Source: Bacteroides acidifaciens (lineage in GTDB: Bacteria; Bacteroidota; Bacteroidia; Bacteroidales; Bacteroidaceae). From it: DNA of 64,000 bases. Both the position numbers and the translations under genes were made by a program. The notes beneath the pieces were generated by a model. It made no database searches, was not told where the DNA came from, and was given only the letters and a program-made list of their open reading frames with translations. Below, one piece after another: positions 8,888-17,937 of this stretch. Location of the stretch: the NCBI RefSeq assembly GCF_903181435.1, contig NZ_CAEUHO010000001.1, forward strand, positions 806,001 to 870,000. Reading direction: 5' to 3'. Each line of letters starts with the position of its first letter. Position 1 is the stretch's first letter.

Positions 8888-10261
8888 TTATACATCAAAT
8901 AGTTGATTTAATCCCTCACTCATACTCGGATGAGTAAAGATGAAATCGCGTAGAAAAGCAGCATCTTGCCCGGTTTTCATAGCCATAGCTACGATGTTGA
9001 TAATCTCGGGGGCATCGGCACAAAACAGCGTGCATCCCATAATCTTTCCGCTGTGGCTGTTCACAATAGTTTTTAGCATACCGTCCGTCTGTTGCAATGT
9101 GCGCGAACGGACTACGGAAGTGGCCGGTAAGCGAGAAACTTTAAAGGAATAACCTCTTTTCAGTGCTTCTTCTTCAGTGAGACCGATGTGAGCCAGCGGC
9201 GGGTCGATAAATACTGCATACTGAACAGGGTCACGGTCGCCGATATCCCGTTTTTTATCTCCGAAGAGCTGGTTGCGGATAATCCGGAAGTCGTCCAATG
9301 AAAGATAAGTGAATTGCGGACCGCCTTTCACATCGCCCATTGCCCATACATGAGGGACGGTAGTGCGCAACTGGTCGTTTACCACGATAGCTCCGTGGGC
9401 ATCCACTTCCACGCCTGCTGCTTGCAGGTTCAATCCTTCAATCATAGGTTTCCGTCCGGTAGCGATAAGGATAGCGTCACCGTCCACAAAGTAAGGGGTT
9501 CCGTCGGACACATCCGAATAGGTCAGTGTCACACCGTCATTCGTATCATGGATAGATTGTGCACGGGCATTGAGATGAATCTCTATGCCTTTTCTTTCCA
9601 TCACCTCTCTGACGCTTTTGGCAATATCCTGGTCGTTGCGGGGCATGAACCGGTTGCCGCTTTCAAGGATAGTCACTTTACTGCCGAATCCGGCATACAT
9701 CGAAGCAAATTCCAGTCCGATATACCCACCGCCAACGATAATCAAGTGTTTGGGCAGGACGCTCGTATCTAGAAGAGTGGTACTGGTGTACACATGCTGG
9801 CTTTCCTTGAGCCCGTCGATTGCCGGAATAATGGGAGTAGAACCGGTATTGATGAAAATCTCTTTCCCTTGCAGTTCTATATTCCCGTCAGGGAGTGTCA
9901 CTTTCAGGGTATTGGCAGATATGAAGGAAGCTGTCCCTGTGTAGACAGTCACGTTCGGATGTTTGCTTAATCTTTCGTAATTGTTTCCTCTAAGAAAAGA
10001 GGTCAGACGGTTTTTACGGGCAACAGCCTGTTTATACATGCTTGCCAGTTTCGGGAAATCCTCGTGATACAGTAGGGAAGAAATTCCGGCTTCGTGTATC
10101 AGAGTTTTTGTTGGGATACAAGCAATGTTCGGACAAGCCCCCCCATACATCATATCGGAGCGTTCGATGACGGCAACCTGCCATCCTCTGTTTGAAAGTT
10201 CGGCAGCCAGTGTTTTTCCTGCCTTGCCGAACCCTATAATAATTGCGTCATATTGTTTCAT
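8888..10261 (-). CDS. FAD-dependent pyridine nucleotide-disulfide oxidoreductase, RclA-like
   Basis: A 457-residue flavoprotein of the class I disulfide-reductase family. The FAD-binding motif GFGKAGKTLA is at the N-terminus. The redox-active pair CPNIAC (C-x4-C) lies near residue 43, the NAD(P)-binding GGGYIGLEFA at about 177, and the second FAD motif WAMGDVKGG at about 307. The C-terminal motif is FTHPSMSE in place of the paired His-x-x-x-x-Pro of lipoamide dehydrogenases. This is the pattern of RclA/YkgC and mercuric-reductase-like enzymes, which in E. coli protect against reactive chlorine. The gene lies 288 bp after an AraC regulator on the same strand, as E. coli rclA neighbours the AraC-type rclR. 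Confidence 0.8.
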   Translation of the reverse strand: MKQYDAIIIGFGKAGKTLAAELSNRGWQVAVIERSDMMYGGACPNIACIPTKTLIHEAGISSLLYHEDFPKLASMYKQAVARKNRLTSFLRGNNYERLSKHPNVTVYTGTASFISANTLKVTLPDGNIELQGKEIFINTGSTPIIPAIDGLKESQHVYTSTTLLDTSVLPKHLIIVGGGYIGLEFASMYAGFGSKVTILESGNRFMPRNDQDIAKSVREVMERKGIEIHLNARAQSIHDTNDGVTLTYSDVSDGTPYFVDGDAILIATGRKPMIEGLNLQAAGVEVDAHGAIVVNDQLRTTVPHVWAMGDVKGGPQFTYLSLDDFRIIRNQLFGDKKRDIGDRDPVQYAVFIDPPLAHIGLTEEEALKRGYSFKVSRLPATSVVRSRTLQQTDGMLKTIVNSHSGKIMGCTLFCADAPEIINIVAMAMKTGQDAAFLRDFIFTHPSMSEGLNQLFDV

Positions 10262-10549
10262 AACTTCTTTCTTTAACGATTTGTATTAGACTATATAACA
10301 GTCTGAAAATAAGATTTGTTCCGTTGCCCCAAGAAGTCAGAATCCTCTATAGTAGTGTGATTAGTCTTTTTTAAGTGTTTTGAGTATGCGTTGTGACGAG
10401 AAAGGAGAGTGTGTCGAGCGTCATGATAATAGCCTGTGTATCACCTATCAGCCCGACTTTTTCATTTTGTAGGGTTTTTGATTTAACTTACACCGCAAAG
10501 GTCGTGCTTTTTCAATCCCCCCAAAATGGCAATACTTCCGTATCCCTTA

Positions 10550-11389
10550 TCAACTCTTCCCTTCCTGCGTATTTCTGAATTGTACGGCGCTCTGTCCCGT
10601 CATATTTTTGAAGAAACGGCTGAAAGAAGCTTGGTCTTCGAATCCCAGAATATCGGCAATTTCTTTGGCGCTTTTGTTACTGTAAAGCAAGAGGCGCTTG
10701 GCTTCCGCTTCCACCCGTTCGTGAATCACACGGAGCGGAGAGGGCAGTTTGCAAGTGGAAAAGATATTCGACAGTGTCTTGGGCGACTTATGCAGCATGT
10801 CGGCATAATCCTGCACCTGCTTCTTCGTCCGGTAATGTTCGTCAACGAGATTATAGTACTGGCGTATAATCTCGAAACCGGATTCTTTTTCACGAGTAAT
10901 ATTCATGCGATGGCGTGCAATCCGGGTACACTGGATGATGAACCTTTTCAGCAATATGCGCAGCATCTCTTCCTGCAAACTGTCGGAAACGGTGAATTCG
11001 TTTGCTAATGCTGTGGTGATGGCATCCAGTTCTCTGCGCTCTTTCTCATTCAGCGTGAAACGGATGAGATGGGACGAACCGTTGAAGAGGAAGCCGCTGC
11101 ATGATACCTCATGGTCGTTACCATAAATACAGTAGAAATTACTGTTAAACAGTAAAGTCAGGTAATCGCCGTCGATTGATTTGAATTCGAGATGTTGCAG
11201 GTGGGTCAGTGAAATCACTTCATCTTTGGCAAGTACCATTTCCTGATGGTCTATCTCTACCGTGATGTTTCCGTTGCGTACCCATATAAACTTATAAAGT
11301 CCTTTTTCCTTTTGCAATGCTTTCTCCGTCAGGTATGAATCCGTAAGCGCGAGCGTTCCTTTTAGTTTTGTGTGATATTGCTGTAACAT
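10550..11389 (-). CDS. AraC-family transcriptional regulator
   Basis: A 279-residue regulator. Residues 1-170 form a cupin-like sensor domain. The C-terminal 100 residues hold two helix-turn-helix motifs: the first around QDYADMLHKSPKTLSNIF, the second around AKEIADILGFEDQASFSRFF, the AraC signature. It begins 2 bp after the stop of cytidine deaminase, so the two are almost certainly co-transcribed. The RclA-like gene 288 bp downstream is a natural candidate target, by analogy with RclR. The ligand is unknown. Confidence 0.85.
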   Translation of the reverse strand: MLQQYHTKLKGTLALTDSYLTEKALQKEKGLYKFIWVRNGNITVEIDHQEMVLAKDEVISLTHLQHLEFKSIDGDYLTLLFNSNFYCIYGNDHEVSCSGFLFNGSSHLIRFTLNEKERRELDAITTALANEFTVSDSLQEEMLRILLKRFIIQCTRIARHRMNITREKESGFEIIRQYYNLVDEHYRTKKQVQDYADMLHKSPKTLSNIFSTCKLPSPLRVIHERVEAEAKRLLLYSNKSAKEIADILGFEDQASFSRFFKNMTGQSAVQFRNTQEGKS

Positions 11390-11391
11390 GG

Positions 11392-11874
11392 CTAATCCTC
11401 CATTGCTGATGCGTCAAATGATAACGGCAATAAATCACCTATACTTTTAATTTCGTAAATACACTCTTTGCCGTAGAGCAAGATACGGATGGGGTGTCCA
11501 TATCTCTTTTCCGTTTCCAAAATTACCTGGCGGCAAGCACCACAGGGCGGAATCGGGTTGTCTATAAAGTCCTTTTCGGTTCTTGCGGCAATGGCAAGGG
11601 TAATGACCGGTTGGTCGGGGTATTGGGAATTGGCGTAGAATAGGGTTGTGCGTTCCGCGCAAAGTCCCGACGGGTAGGCGGCATTTTCCTGATTCGTTCC
11701 TGTTACCACGGTGCCGTTGCCTAACAGTGCGGCAGCCCCTACCGAGAAACGGGAATAAGGGGCGTAACTGCGTGCTGTTGCATCCATGGCTGTTTTCATA
11801 AGTGCCCGGTCGGCTTCATTCAACTCATTATATTGATATACTTTGATAACTGCGGTAATTATGAGGTCTTTCAT
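11392..11874 (-). CDS. cdd: cytidine deaminase
   Basis: A zinc-dependent deaminase that converts cytidine and deoxycytidine to uridine forms in pyrimidine salvage. The catalytic motif is CAE (GLCAERTTLFYAN) and the other two zinc cysteines are in PPCGACRQVI: the three-cysteine, tetrameric type. I chose the internal ATG at 11874 (160 residues, starting MKDLIIT), since family members usually begin there; the upstream ATG at 11901 would add nine residues. Neither start has a clear ribosome-binding site. It is the first gene of a cdd-araC unit with the regulator 2 bp behind. Confidence 0.9.
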   Translation of the reverse strand: MKDLIITAVIKVYQYNELNEADRALMKTAMDATARSYAPYSRFSVGAAALLGNGTVVTGTNQENAAYPSGLCAERTTLFYANSQYPDQPVITLAIAARTEKDFIDNPIPPCGACRQVILETEKRYGHPIRILLYGKECIYEIKSIGDLLPLSFDASAMED

Positions 11875-11985
11875 ACGCGTTGAGGTATTGGTTTCTAACA
11901 ATTAATGTTACAAAGTTAGGAAAGAGATTGATAATCCCAATTATTTTTCAGATTTTTGTGTCCTATAATCCACATCTGAATTAAA

Positions 11986-12891
11986 ATGGAGAACAAATTA
12001 CATAGGCTTGTCTTTTTAACTATCGTATTCTTTTTTGCCATAGGAGTGCAAGCACAGAAACGGAACGCCCGTTATACCGAATATATAAATAAGTATAGTG
12101 ACCTGGCTGTCGAACAAATGAAGCTTCATAAGATTCCCGCCAGTATCACGCTGGCGCAGGGACTGCTGGAAAGTGGTGCGGGATACAGCCAGTTGGCACG
12201 GAAAAGCAACAATCATTTCGGTATCAAATGCGGTAGTAGCTGGCGAGGACGTACGGTTCGCCATGACGATGACGCGCGCAACGAATGTTTCCGTGCCTAC
12301 AAGCATCCGCGTGACTCCTACGAAGACCATTCCGATTTTCTCAGAAGAGGCGCCCGTTATGCTTTTCTTTTCAAACTGGACATTACCGACTATAAAGGCT
12401 GGGCACGCGGACTGAAAAAAGCGGGTTATGCCACCGACCCTTCCTATGCCAATCGTCTGATTACGATTATTGAAGATTACGACTTGTATAAATATGACCG
12501 CAAAGGCGTTTACTCGGAACGCAAGTTGCGGAAGAACCCTTGGCTGATGAATCCGCACCAGATTTACATTGCCAATGACATAGCTTATGTCGTTGCCCGT
12601 AGTGGGGATACTTTTCAGGATTTAGGGAAGGAACTGGACATTAGCTGGAAAAAGCTCGTGAAGTATAACGACTTGCATCGTGAATATACATTAATGCCGG
12701 GAGATATCATCTATCTGAAATCCAAAAAGAAGAAAGCTTCCAAACCTCATACCGTATATATCGTAAGAGACGGTGATTCCATGCACGGCATCTCCCAGAA
12801 ATATGGTATCCGTCTGAAGAATCTGTATAAGATGAACCGCAAGGACGGTGACTATGTTCCGGAAGTGGGAGACAGGCTGCGCTTGCGATAA
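11986..12891 (+). CDS. secreted glucosaminidase-domain autolysin with LysM repeats
   Basis: A 301-residue exported protein. Residues 1-23 are a signal peptide ending GVQAQ. Residues about 30-165 form a mannosyl-glycoprotein endo-beta-N-acetylglucosaminidase domain with the catalytic-glutamate motif LAQGLLESGAGYSQLA and the downstream SNNHFGIKC motif. Two LysM-type peptidoglycan-binding segments follow (about 196-240 and 256-301). By family it cleaves the glycan backbone of peptidoglycan in growth or daughter-cell separation. It stands alone, divergent from cdd. Confidence 0.88.
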   Translation: MENKLHRLVFLTIVFFFAIGVQAQKRNARYTEYINKYSDLAVEQMKLHKIPASITLAQGLLESGAGYSQLARKSNNHFGIKCGSSWRGRTVRHDDDARNECFRAYKHPRDSYEDHSDFLRRGARYAFLFKLDITDYKGWARGLKKAGYATDPSYANRLITIIEDYDLYKYDRKGVYSERKLRKNPWLMNPHQIYIANDIAYVVARSGDTFQDLGKELDISWKKLVKYNDLHREYTLMPGDIIYLKSKKKKASKPHTVYIVRDGDSMHGISQKYGIRLKNLYKMNRKDGDYVPEVGDRLRLR

Positions 12892-12975
12892 GTGCGCTTT
12901 CTGATAAAAATTGGATACCGCAAAAACTTAATGACTCATCCGCGTGTTATCATGTAGATAAAACATGATTGGAAT

Positions 12976-14334
12976 ATGAGTCTGAACATTGCAAAAAGTG
13001 ATAAGAAGCGTGTCGTCATAGTAGGCGGTGGTTTCGGTGGTCTGAAGTTGGCTAACAAGCTGAAAAAGTCAGGCTTTCAAGTCGTATTGATAGATAAGAA
13101 CAACTATCATCAGTTTCCTCCTTTGATATATCAGGTGGCTTCGGCGGGTATGGAACCTACTTCTATCTCTTTCCCCTTCCGCAAGATTTTCCAGCATCGG
13201 AAAGATTTCTATTTCCGTATGGCGGAAGTACGTGCCATTTTCCCGGAGAAGAATATGATTCAGACTTCTATCGGGAAAGCTGAATATGACTATCTGGTTC
13301 TGGCAGCAGGCACTACCACCAATTTCTTTGGCAACAAGCATATCGAAGAGGAAGCCATGCCGATGAAAAACGTGTCGGAAGCAATGGGACTGCGGAATGC
13401 CCTTTTGGCAAATCTGGAACGGGCACTTACCTGCTCTACCAAGCAGGAGCAACAGGAATTACTTAACATTGTAATTGTAGGCGGCGGCGCTACCGGCATC
13501 GAAGTGGCGGGAATACTCTCCGAAATGAAAAGGTTTGTATTGCCGAATGATTATCCGGATATGCCCAGCAGCTTGATGAACATCTATCTGATTGAAGCGG
13601 GCCCGAGATTGCTGGCAGGAATGTCGGAAGACTCCTCAGCCCATGCGGAAAAGTTTCTTCGTGAAATGGGCGTGAATATACTGCTTAATAAGCGTGTGAC
13701 CGATTACCGTGACCATAAAGTCATACTTGAGGACGGCACTGAGATTGCCACGCGTACTTTTATATGGGTGAGCGGTGTCACCGGAGTGACTATTGGAAAT
13801 ATGGATGCTTCGTTGATAGGTCGTGGCGGACGTATCAAAGTCGATTCCTTCAACCGTGTGGAAGGAATGAACAATGTGTTTGCTATCGGCGACCAATGTA
13901 TCCAGTCATCCGATGAAAATTACCCGAACGGACATCCCCAACTGGCACAAGTCGCTATCCAACAAGGCGAACTGCTGGCAAAGAATCTGATACGCCTTGA
14001 AAAAGGACAGGAGATGAAGCCTTTCCATTACCGTAATCTAGGTTCGATGGCAACGGTGGGACGTAACCGTGCCGTTGCGGAATTCAGTAAGGTGAAGATG
14101 CAGGGGGGGGTTGCCTGGGTAATGTGGCTGGTCGTTCATCTGCGTTCCATCCTTGGGGTGCGGAATAAGGTAGTAGTTCTTCTCAACTGGATATGGAATT
14201 ATTTCACTTATGACCAGTCCATGCGTATGATTGTCTATGCCCGTAAGGCAAAAGAAATCCGTGACCGGGAAGCTGTTGAGGCAACTACTCATTTGGGGAA
14301 AGACTTGCTAAAAGAACCGCAGCAAACAAAATAA
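12976..14334 (+). CDS. type II NADH:quinone oxidoreductase (NDH-2-like)
   Basis: A 452-residue FAD-dependent dehydrogenase. The first dinucleotide motif GGGFGGLKLANKL is at residues 17-29, the second GGGATGIEVAG at about 172-182, and the third FAD contact FAIGDQC at about 301. The C-terminal quarter (MWLVVHLRSILGVRNKVVVLLNW) is hydrophobic, as in NDH-2 enzymes that dip into the membrane. It passes electrons from NADH to menaquinone without pumping ions. It is monocistronic, 84 bp after the glucosaminidase. An eight-G run at 14104-14111 inside the coding region would be prone to slippage. Confidence 0.88.
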   Translation: MSLNIAKSDKKRVVIVGGGFGGLKLANKLKKSGFQVVLIDKNNYHQFPPLIYQVASAGMEPTSISFPFRKIFQHRKDFYFRMAEVRAIFPEKNMIQTSIGKAEYDYLVLAAGTTTNFFGNKHIEEEAMPMKNVSEAMGLRNALLANLERALTCSTKQEQQELLNIVIVGGGATGIEVAGILSEMKRFVLPNDYPDMPSSLMNIYLIEAGPRLLAGMSEDSSAHAEKFLREMGVNILLNKRVTDYRDHKVILEDGTEIATRTFIWVSGVTGVTIGNMDASLIGRGGRIKVDSFNRVEGMNNVFAIGDQCIQSSDENYPNGHPQLAQVAIQQGELLAKNLIRLEKGQEMKPFHYRNLGSMATVGRNRAVAEFSKVKMQGGVAWVMWLVVHLRSILGVRNKVVVLLNWIWNYFTYDQSMRMIVYARKAKEIRDREAVEATTHLGKDLLKEPQQTK

Positions 14335-14470
14335 ATGGGATAACCGCAATAAACAAAACAAATATAAGAACAGAATAACAAAACAAACAAAATATACGCA
14401 ACAAGCAAAACAAACAAAAATATAAGTCCGCTTTATGTGGCTCCGTCTTGTTCTTAGACGGTAAATTCGT

Positions 14471-14552
14471 ACAGGGTGTTCGATTTCGGACACCCTGTGT
14501 TTTTAATTATCCTCTGTTTATCAGTAGTTTATGGTTTTGGCATAGATTTGGT
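14471..14552 (+). promoter_or_regulatory. palindromic activator site and sigma-54-like promoter upstream of the efflux operon
   Basis: The palindrome GGTGTTCGATTTCGGACACC (14475-14494, within a longer perfect stem 14471-14498) matches 16 of 20 positions of the complement of the site before tolC (21913-21932). A -24/-12-like element TGGCAT-N7-GG begins at 14538. The distance from palindrome centre to the TGG is 53.5 bp, identical at tolC. The longer stem is followed by GTTTTT, so it may also terminate the NDH-2 transcript. A TAGATTTG box (14543-14550) overlaps the sigma-54-like element, so a housekeeping promoter is also possible. Confidence 0.6.
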
Positions 14553-14599
14553 ATAATAAATGCCGAATAAATACATGATAAAATCATAAACAACCAGAT

Positions 14600-15847
14600 A
14601 TGGACAGAGAAATTCCAAAAGAAGTTCGTCAGAAAGAACGCAATAAGAAAATCATTCGTTACTCGCTCATTGGAGTGGCGGGAATTATTGTTGTCAGCGT
14701 ACTCATTTCTTTGATGAGGGCGGGAGTAGAAGAAAAAGACCTTGTTATCTCTACTATTGACAAAGGAGTGATTGAAGTCAGTGTCAGCGCGTCGGGAAAG
14801 GTAGTCCCTGCTTTTGAAGAGATTATCAATTCACCTATTAACTCCCGTATCCTCGAAATCTATAAAAAAGGGGGCGATAGCGTAGACATCGGCACTCCGA
14901 TTCTGAAACTCGACCTTCAAAGTACGGAAACGCAATATCAGAAACTTCTGGACGAAGAGAAAATGCGCCAGTATAAGCTCGACCAGCTCCGTGTCAACAA
15001 TCAGACCAAGCTCTCCGATATGGCAATGCAGATTAAAGTTTCCGCCATGAAACTGAGCCGGATGAAAGTGGAACTAAGAAACGAGCACTACCTGGACAGT
15101 CTCGGAGCAGGAACGACGGATAAAGTCCGTCAGGCGGAACTAAGCTACAATGTCGCCCAGCTTGAGTATGAGCAACTCCAACAGCAATATAAAAATGAAC
15201 AGGAAGTAGCCGCCGCCGAACTGAAAGTGCAGGAGCTTGATTTCAATATCTTCCGCAAGAGTCTGGCGGAAATGAAACGTACCTTTGAAGACGCGCAAAT
15301 CCGCTCTCCCCGCAAAGCAATCCTTACCTATATTAATAATCAGATTGGCGCACAGATTTCGCAAGGAGAGCAGGTGGCTGTTATCTCCGATTTAAGTCAC
15401 TTTAAGGTAGAAGGCGAAATTGCCGATACCTATGGCGACCGTGTGTCGGCAGGTGGAAAGGCGGTTGTGAAGATAGGCAGTGACAAACTGGAAGGAACCG
15501 TCAGCAGTGTGACGCCCCTTTCAAAGAATGGAGTCATCTCTTTCAGCGTACAGCTGAACGAAGACAATCATCACCGTCTGCGTTCGGGCTTGAAGACAGA
15601 TGTCTATGTGATGAACGCTATGAAAGAAGATGTGATGCGCATTGCCAATGGCTCTTATTATGTGGGACGCGGCGAATATGAACTGTTTGTCTGCGACTCG
15701 GACAGCGAACTGGTAAAACGTAAAGTACAATTGGGAGATTCCAATTTTGAATATGTAGAAGTAATAAGTGGTTTGCAACCGGGTGATAAAGTGGTTGTCA
15801 ACGACATGAGTGCATATAAGAACAAGAATAAATTGAAGATTAAATAA
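14600..15847 (+). CDS. HlyD/MacA-type periplasmic adaptor (membrane fusion protein)
   Basis: A 415-residue adaptor with one N-terminal membrane anchor (about residues 20-40, YSLIGVAGIIVVSVLISLM). A biotinyl-lipoyl-like half domain follows, then a long alpha-helical hairpin (about 110-220), a second lipoyl half (ISQGEQVAVISDL) and a beta-barrel domain. By family it bridges an inner-membrane ABC pump and a TolC-type channel. It heads the unit adaptor-ATPase-permease-permease, with 17 bp to the ATPase gene. The upstream region carries the putative activator site shared with tolC. Confidence 0.88.
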   Translation: MDREIPKEVRQKERNKKIIRYSLIGVAGIIVVSVLISLMRAGVEEKDLVISTIDKGVIEVSVSASGKVVPAFEEIINSPINSRILEIYKKGGDSVDIGTPILKLDLQSTETQYQKLLDEEKMRQYKLDQLRVNNQTKLSDMAMQIKVSAMKLSRMKVELRNEHYLDSLGAGTTDKVRQAELSYNVAQLEYEQLQQQYKNEQEVAAAELKVQELDFNIFRKSLAEMKRTFEDAQIRSPRKAILTYINNQIGAQISQGEQVAVISDLSHFKVEGEIADTYGDRVSAGGKAVVKIGSDKLEGTVSSVTPLSKNGVISFSVQLNEDNHHRLRSGLKTDVYVMNAMKEDVMRIANGSYYVGRGEYELFVCDSDSELVKRKVQLGDSNFEYVEVISGLQPGDKVVVNDMSAYKNKNKLKIK

Positions 15848-15864
15848 ACTAAATACAAGAAGTT

Positions 15865-16530
15865 ATGATAACACTGAACTCTCTTTCAAAAATTTACCGT
15901 ACGGACGAGATTGAAACGGTAGCGTTGGAAAATGTGAATCTGACGGTAGAGCGTGGCGAATTTCTGAGTATAATGGGACCTTCAGGATGTGGAAAATCTA
16001 CTTTGCTGAATATAATGGGACTGCTCGACGCGCCTACAATGGGGACGATAGAAATAAATGGAATCCGCATCCAAGGGATGAAGGACAAGGAACTGGCAGC
16101 TTTCCGTAACAAGACACTTGGTTTCGTTTTTCAGTCTTTCCATCTGATAAGTTCGCTGAATGTAATGGATAATGTGGAACTGCCGCTGCTCTATCGCCGT
16201 GTCGGTAACAGCGAACGCAAACGGTTGGCACAGGAAGTGCTGGAGAAGGTGGGACTAAGCCACCGCATGAATCATTTCCCCACACAGCTTTCCGGTGGTC
16301 AGTGCCAGCGCGTAGCTATTGCCCGTGCCATCATCGGTAATCCGGAAATAATTCTTGCTGATGAGCCGACAGGTAATCTGGACTCCAGAATGGGAGCCGA
16401 AGTCATGGAACTTCTCCATCGTCTGAACAAAGAAGACGGGCGTACCATCGTAATGGTGACTCATAATGAAGAACAGGCGAAGCAGACATCCCGTACCATC
16501 CGTTTCTTTGACGGACGGCAGGTGCGATAA
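15865..16530 (+). CDS. MacB/LolD-type ABC transporter ATPase
   Basis: A 221-residue ATPase. Walker A is GPSGCGKST (about residues 38-46), the ABC signature LSGGQCQRVAIARA (about 142-155) and Walker B ILADEPTGN. The last is typical of the MacB/LolD/FtsE branch, which drives mechanotransmission rather than classical import. It follows the adaptor by 17 bp and precedes the first permease by 85 bp. With the two FtsX-like permeases it should form the inner-membrane motor of the tripartite system. Confidence 0.92.
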   Translation: MITLNSLSKIYRTDEIETVALENVNLTVERGEFLSIMGPSGCGKSTLLNIMGLLDAPTMGTIEINGIRIQGMKDKELAAFRNKTLGFVFQSFHLISSLNVMDNVELPLLYRRVGNSERKRLAQEVLEKVGLSHRMNHFPTQLSGGQCQRVAIARAIIGNPEIILADEPTGNLDSRMGAEVMELLHRLNKEDGRTIVMVTHNEEQAKQTSRTIRFFDGRQVR

Positions 16531-16615
16531 ATCTCTTTGTAGAATATTGCAGGTACAGTTCTGGTTATCATTGAAAGATGAATAAAAATAGATTAAACGT
16601 TATAATGATACGATA

Positions 16616-17905
16616 ATGATAAAACTCTACTTCAAGCAGGCATTCCAACTGCTGAAAGAAAATAAACTGCTTTCTTTTATCTCTATCATCGGCACGGCAT
16701 TGGCTATTGCCATGATAATGGTGATTGTAATCACTTTGCGTGCGACCATTGCTCCTTTTGCACCGGAGACTCATCGTGACCGCATGCTTGTCTTCCGTTA
16801 TGCCGGGCTCCAGAATAAATCAAACGTAAACTGGCAGAGCAACGGCTCTATCGGATATAACACGGCAAAGGCCTGTTTCAAAGAGATGACCGTGCCCGAA
16901 GCGGTGTCCATCACCAATTCTTTCCGGGAAACGATGTTGGCAGCCAAACCGGCAGGCGAAATGGAAAGTTGCAGCGTACTGCAAACGGATGATGCTTTTT
17001 GGAAAGTATTTGAATTTGATTTTCTCTCCGGTAAGCCGTATGATAATGCCGATTTTGATGCCGGAGCAGCGAAAGCCGTTATATCCGAAGATATGGCGCG
17101 TCGGTTGTTCGGAACGTCGGAAGTCGTAGGAAAGACGTTCTTGCTGAATCATTCTGCTTACTTGATAAGCGGAGTAGTGCGCCCGGTATCCAAATTGGCA
17201 CGATACGCTTATGCGCAAGTCTGGATTCCTTTAAGTTCGACGAATGCTTTCACCGCAACTTGGGGATATGAAAATATCATGGGAATGGTTTCTGTTTTCA
17301 TATTAGCTAAATCAGAAAAAGACTTTCCGGCTATTCGCAATGAAGCAGACCGCCTGAGGACAGTATTTATGGCAGGGCATCCTAATTTCGATTTGCTCTA
17401 TCGCGGACAACCCGACACGTATTTCGTTGCTTCACAACGATATTCCGCCAATAATCCCCCGGCAGTGAAACAAGCCGTCCGGCAATATATAATAACATTA
17501 CTTGTATTTCTGATTGTTCCTGCGGTCAACCTGTCCGGCCTCACTTTATCACGTATGCGCAAACGTCTCTCCGAAATAGGAGTGCGGAAAGCCTTCGGTG
17601 CCCCAAGAAGAGAATTAATGATGCAGGTACTTTCCGAAAACATGCTTTATTCGCTTTTTGGTGGTATCTTCGGATTATTATTGAGCTACATTGCCGCTTT
17701 CCTTCTCGGGGGAATGTTGTTCTCCGTAGACTTCGTATCCGATGGGGTGAACGATTTGCGGACGATGTGCGTCGACCTCTTGTTTGACCCTGTCGTATTC
17801 CTGTTGGCATTCCTAGCCTGCTTCCTGCTCAACTTGCTCAGTGCGGCTATTCCGGCATGGAGAATCACCCGTACCAATATTGTAGATGCCATAAATGAGA
17901 GATAA
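16616..17905 (+). CDS. FtsX/MacB-type ABC permease (first of two)
   Basis: A 429-residue permease. It has an N-terminal membrane segment (about residues 19-45), a large periplasmic MacB-PCD domain (about 50-280), and a C-terminal FtsX core with three membrane segments. The motif SEIGVRKAFGAPRRELMMQV after the second segment is the cytoplasmic coupling helix typical of this family. It ends RITRTNIVDAINER, the usual C-terminal tail. It is followed after 32 bp by a second, different permease, so the transporter probably works as a heterodimer. Confidence 0.9.
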   Translation: MIKLYFKQAFQLLKENKLLSFISIIGTALAIAMIMVIVITLRATIAPFAPETHRDRMLVFRYAGLQNKSNVNWQSNGSIGYNTAKACFKEMTVPEAVSITNSFRETMLAAKPAGEMESCSVLQTDDAFWKVFEFDFLSGKPYDNADFDAGAAKAVISEDMARRLFGTSEVVGKTFLLNHSAYLISGVVRPVSKLARYAYAQVWIPLSSTNAFTATWGYENIMGMVSVFILAKSEKDFPAIRNEADRLRTVFMAGHPNFDLLYRGQPDTYFVASQRYSANNPPAVKQAVRQYIITLLVFLIVPAVNLSGLTLSRMRKRLSEIGVRKAFGAPRRELMMQVLSENMLYSLFGGIFGLLLSYIAAFLLGGMLFSVDFVSDGVNDLRTMCVDLLFDPVVFLLAFLACFLLNLLSAAIPAWRITRTNIVDAINER

Positions 17906-17937
17906 CCCGAACAGTCAACTAATAAATTGAAAAGAAG

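Noticed and set aside
14471..14505. Plain terminator of the NDH-2 gene
   Set aside because: It can fold as one, but the same palindrome occurs before tolC at an identical distance from a sigma-54-like site, so I list it as an activator site with possible dual function.
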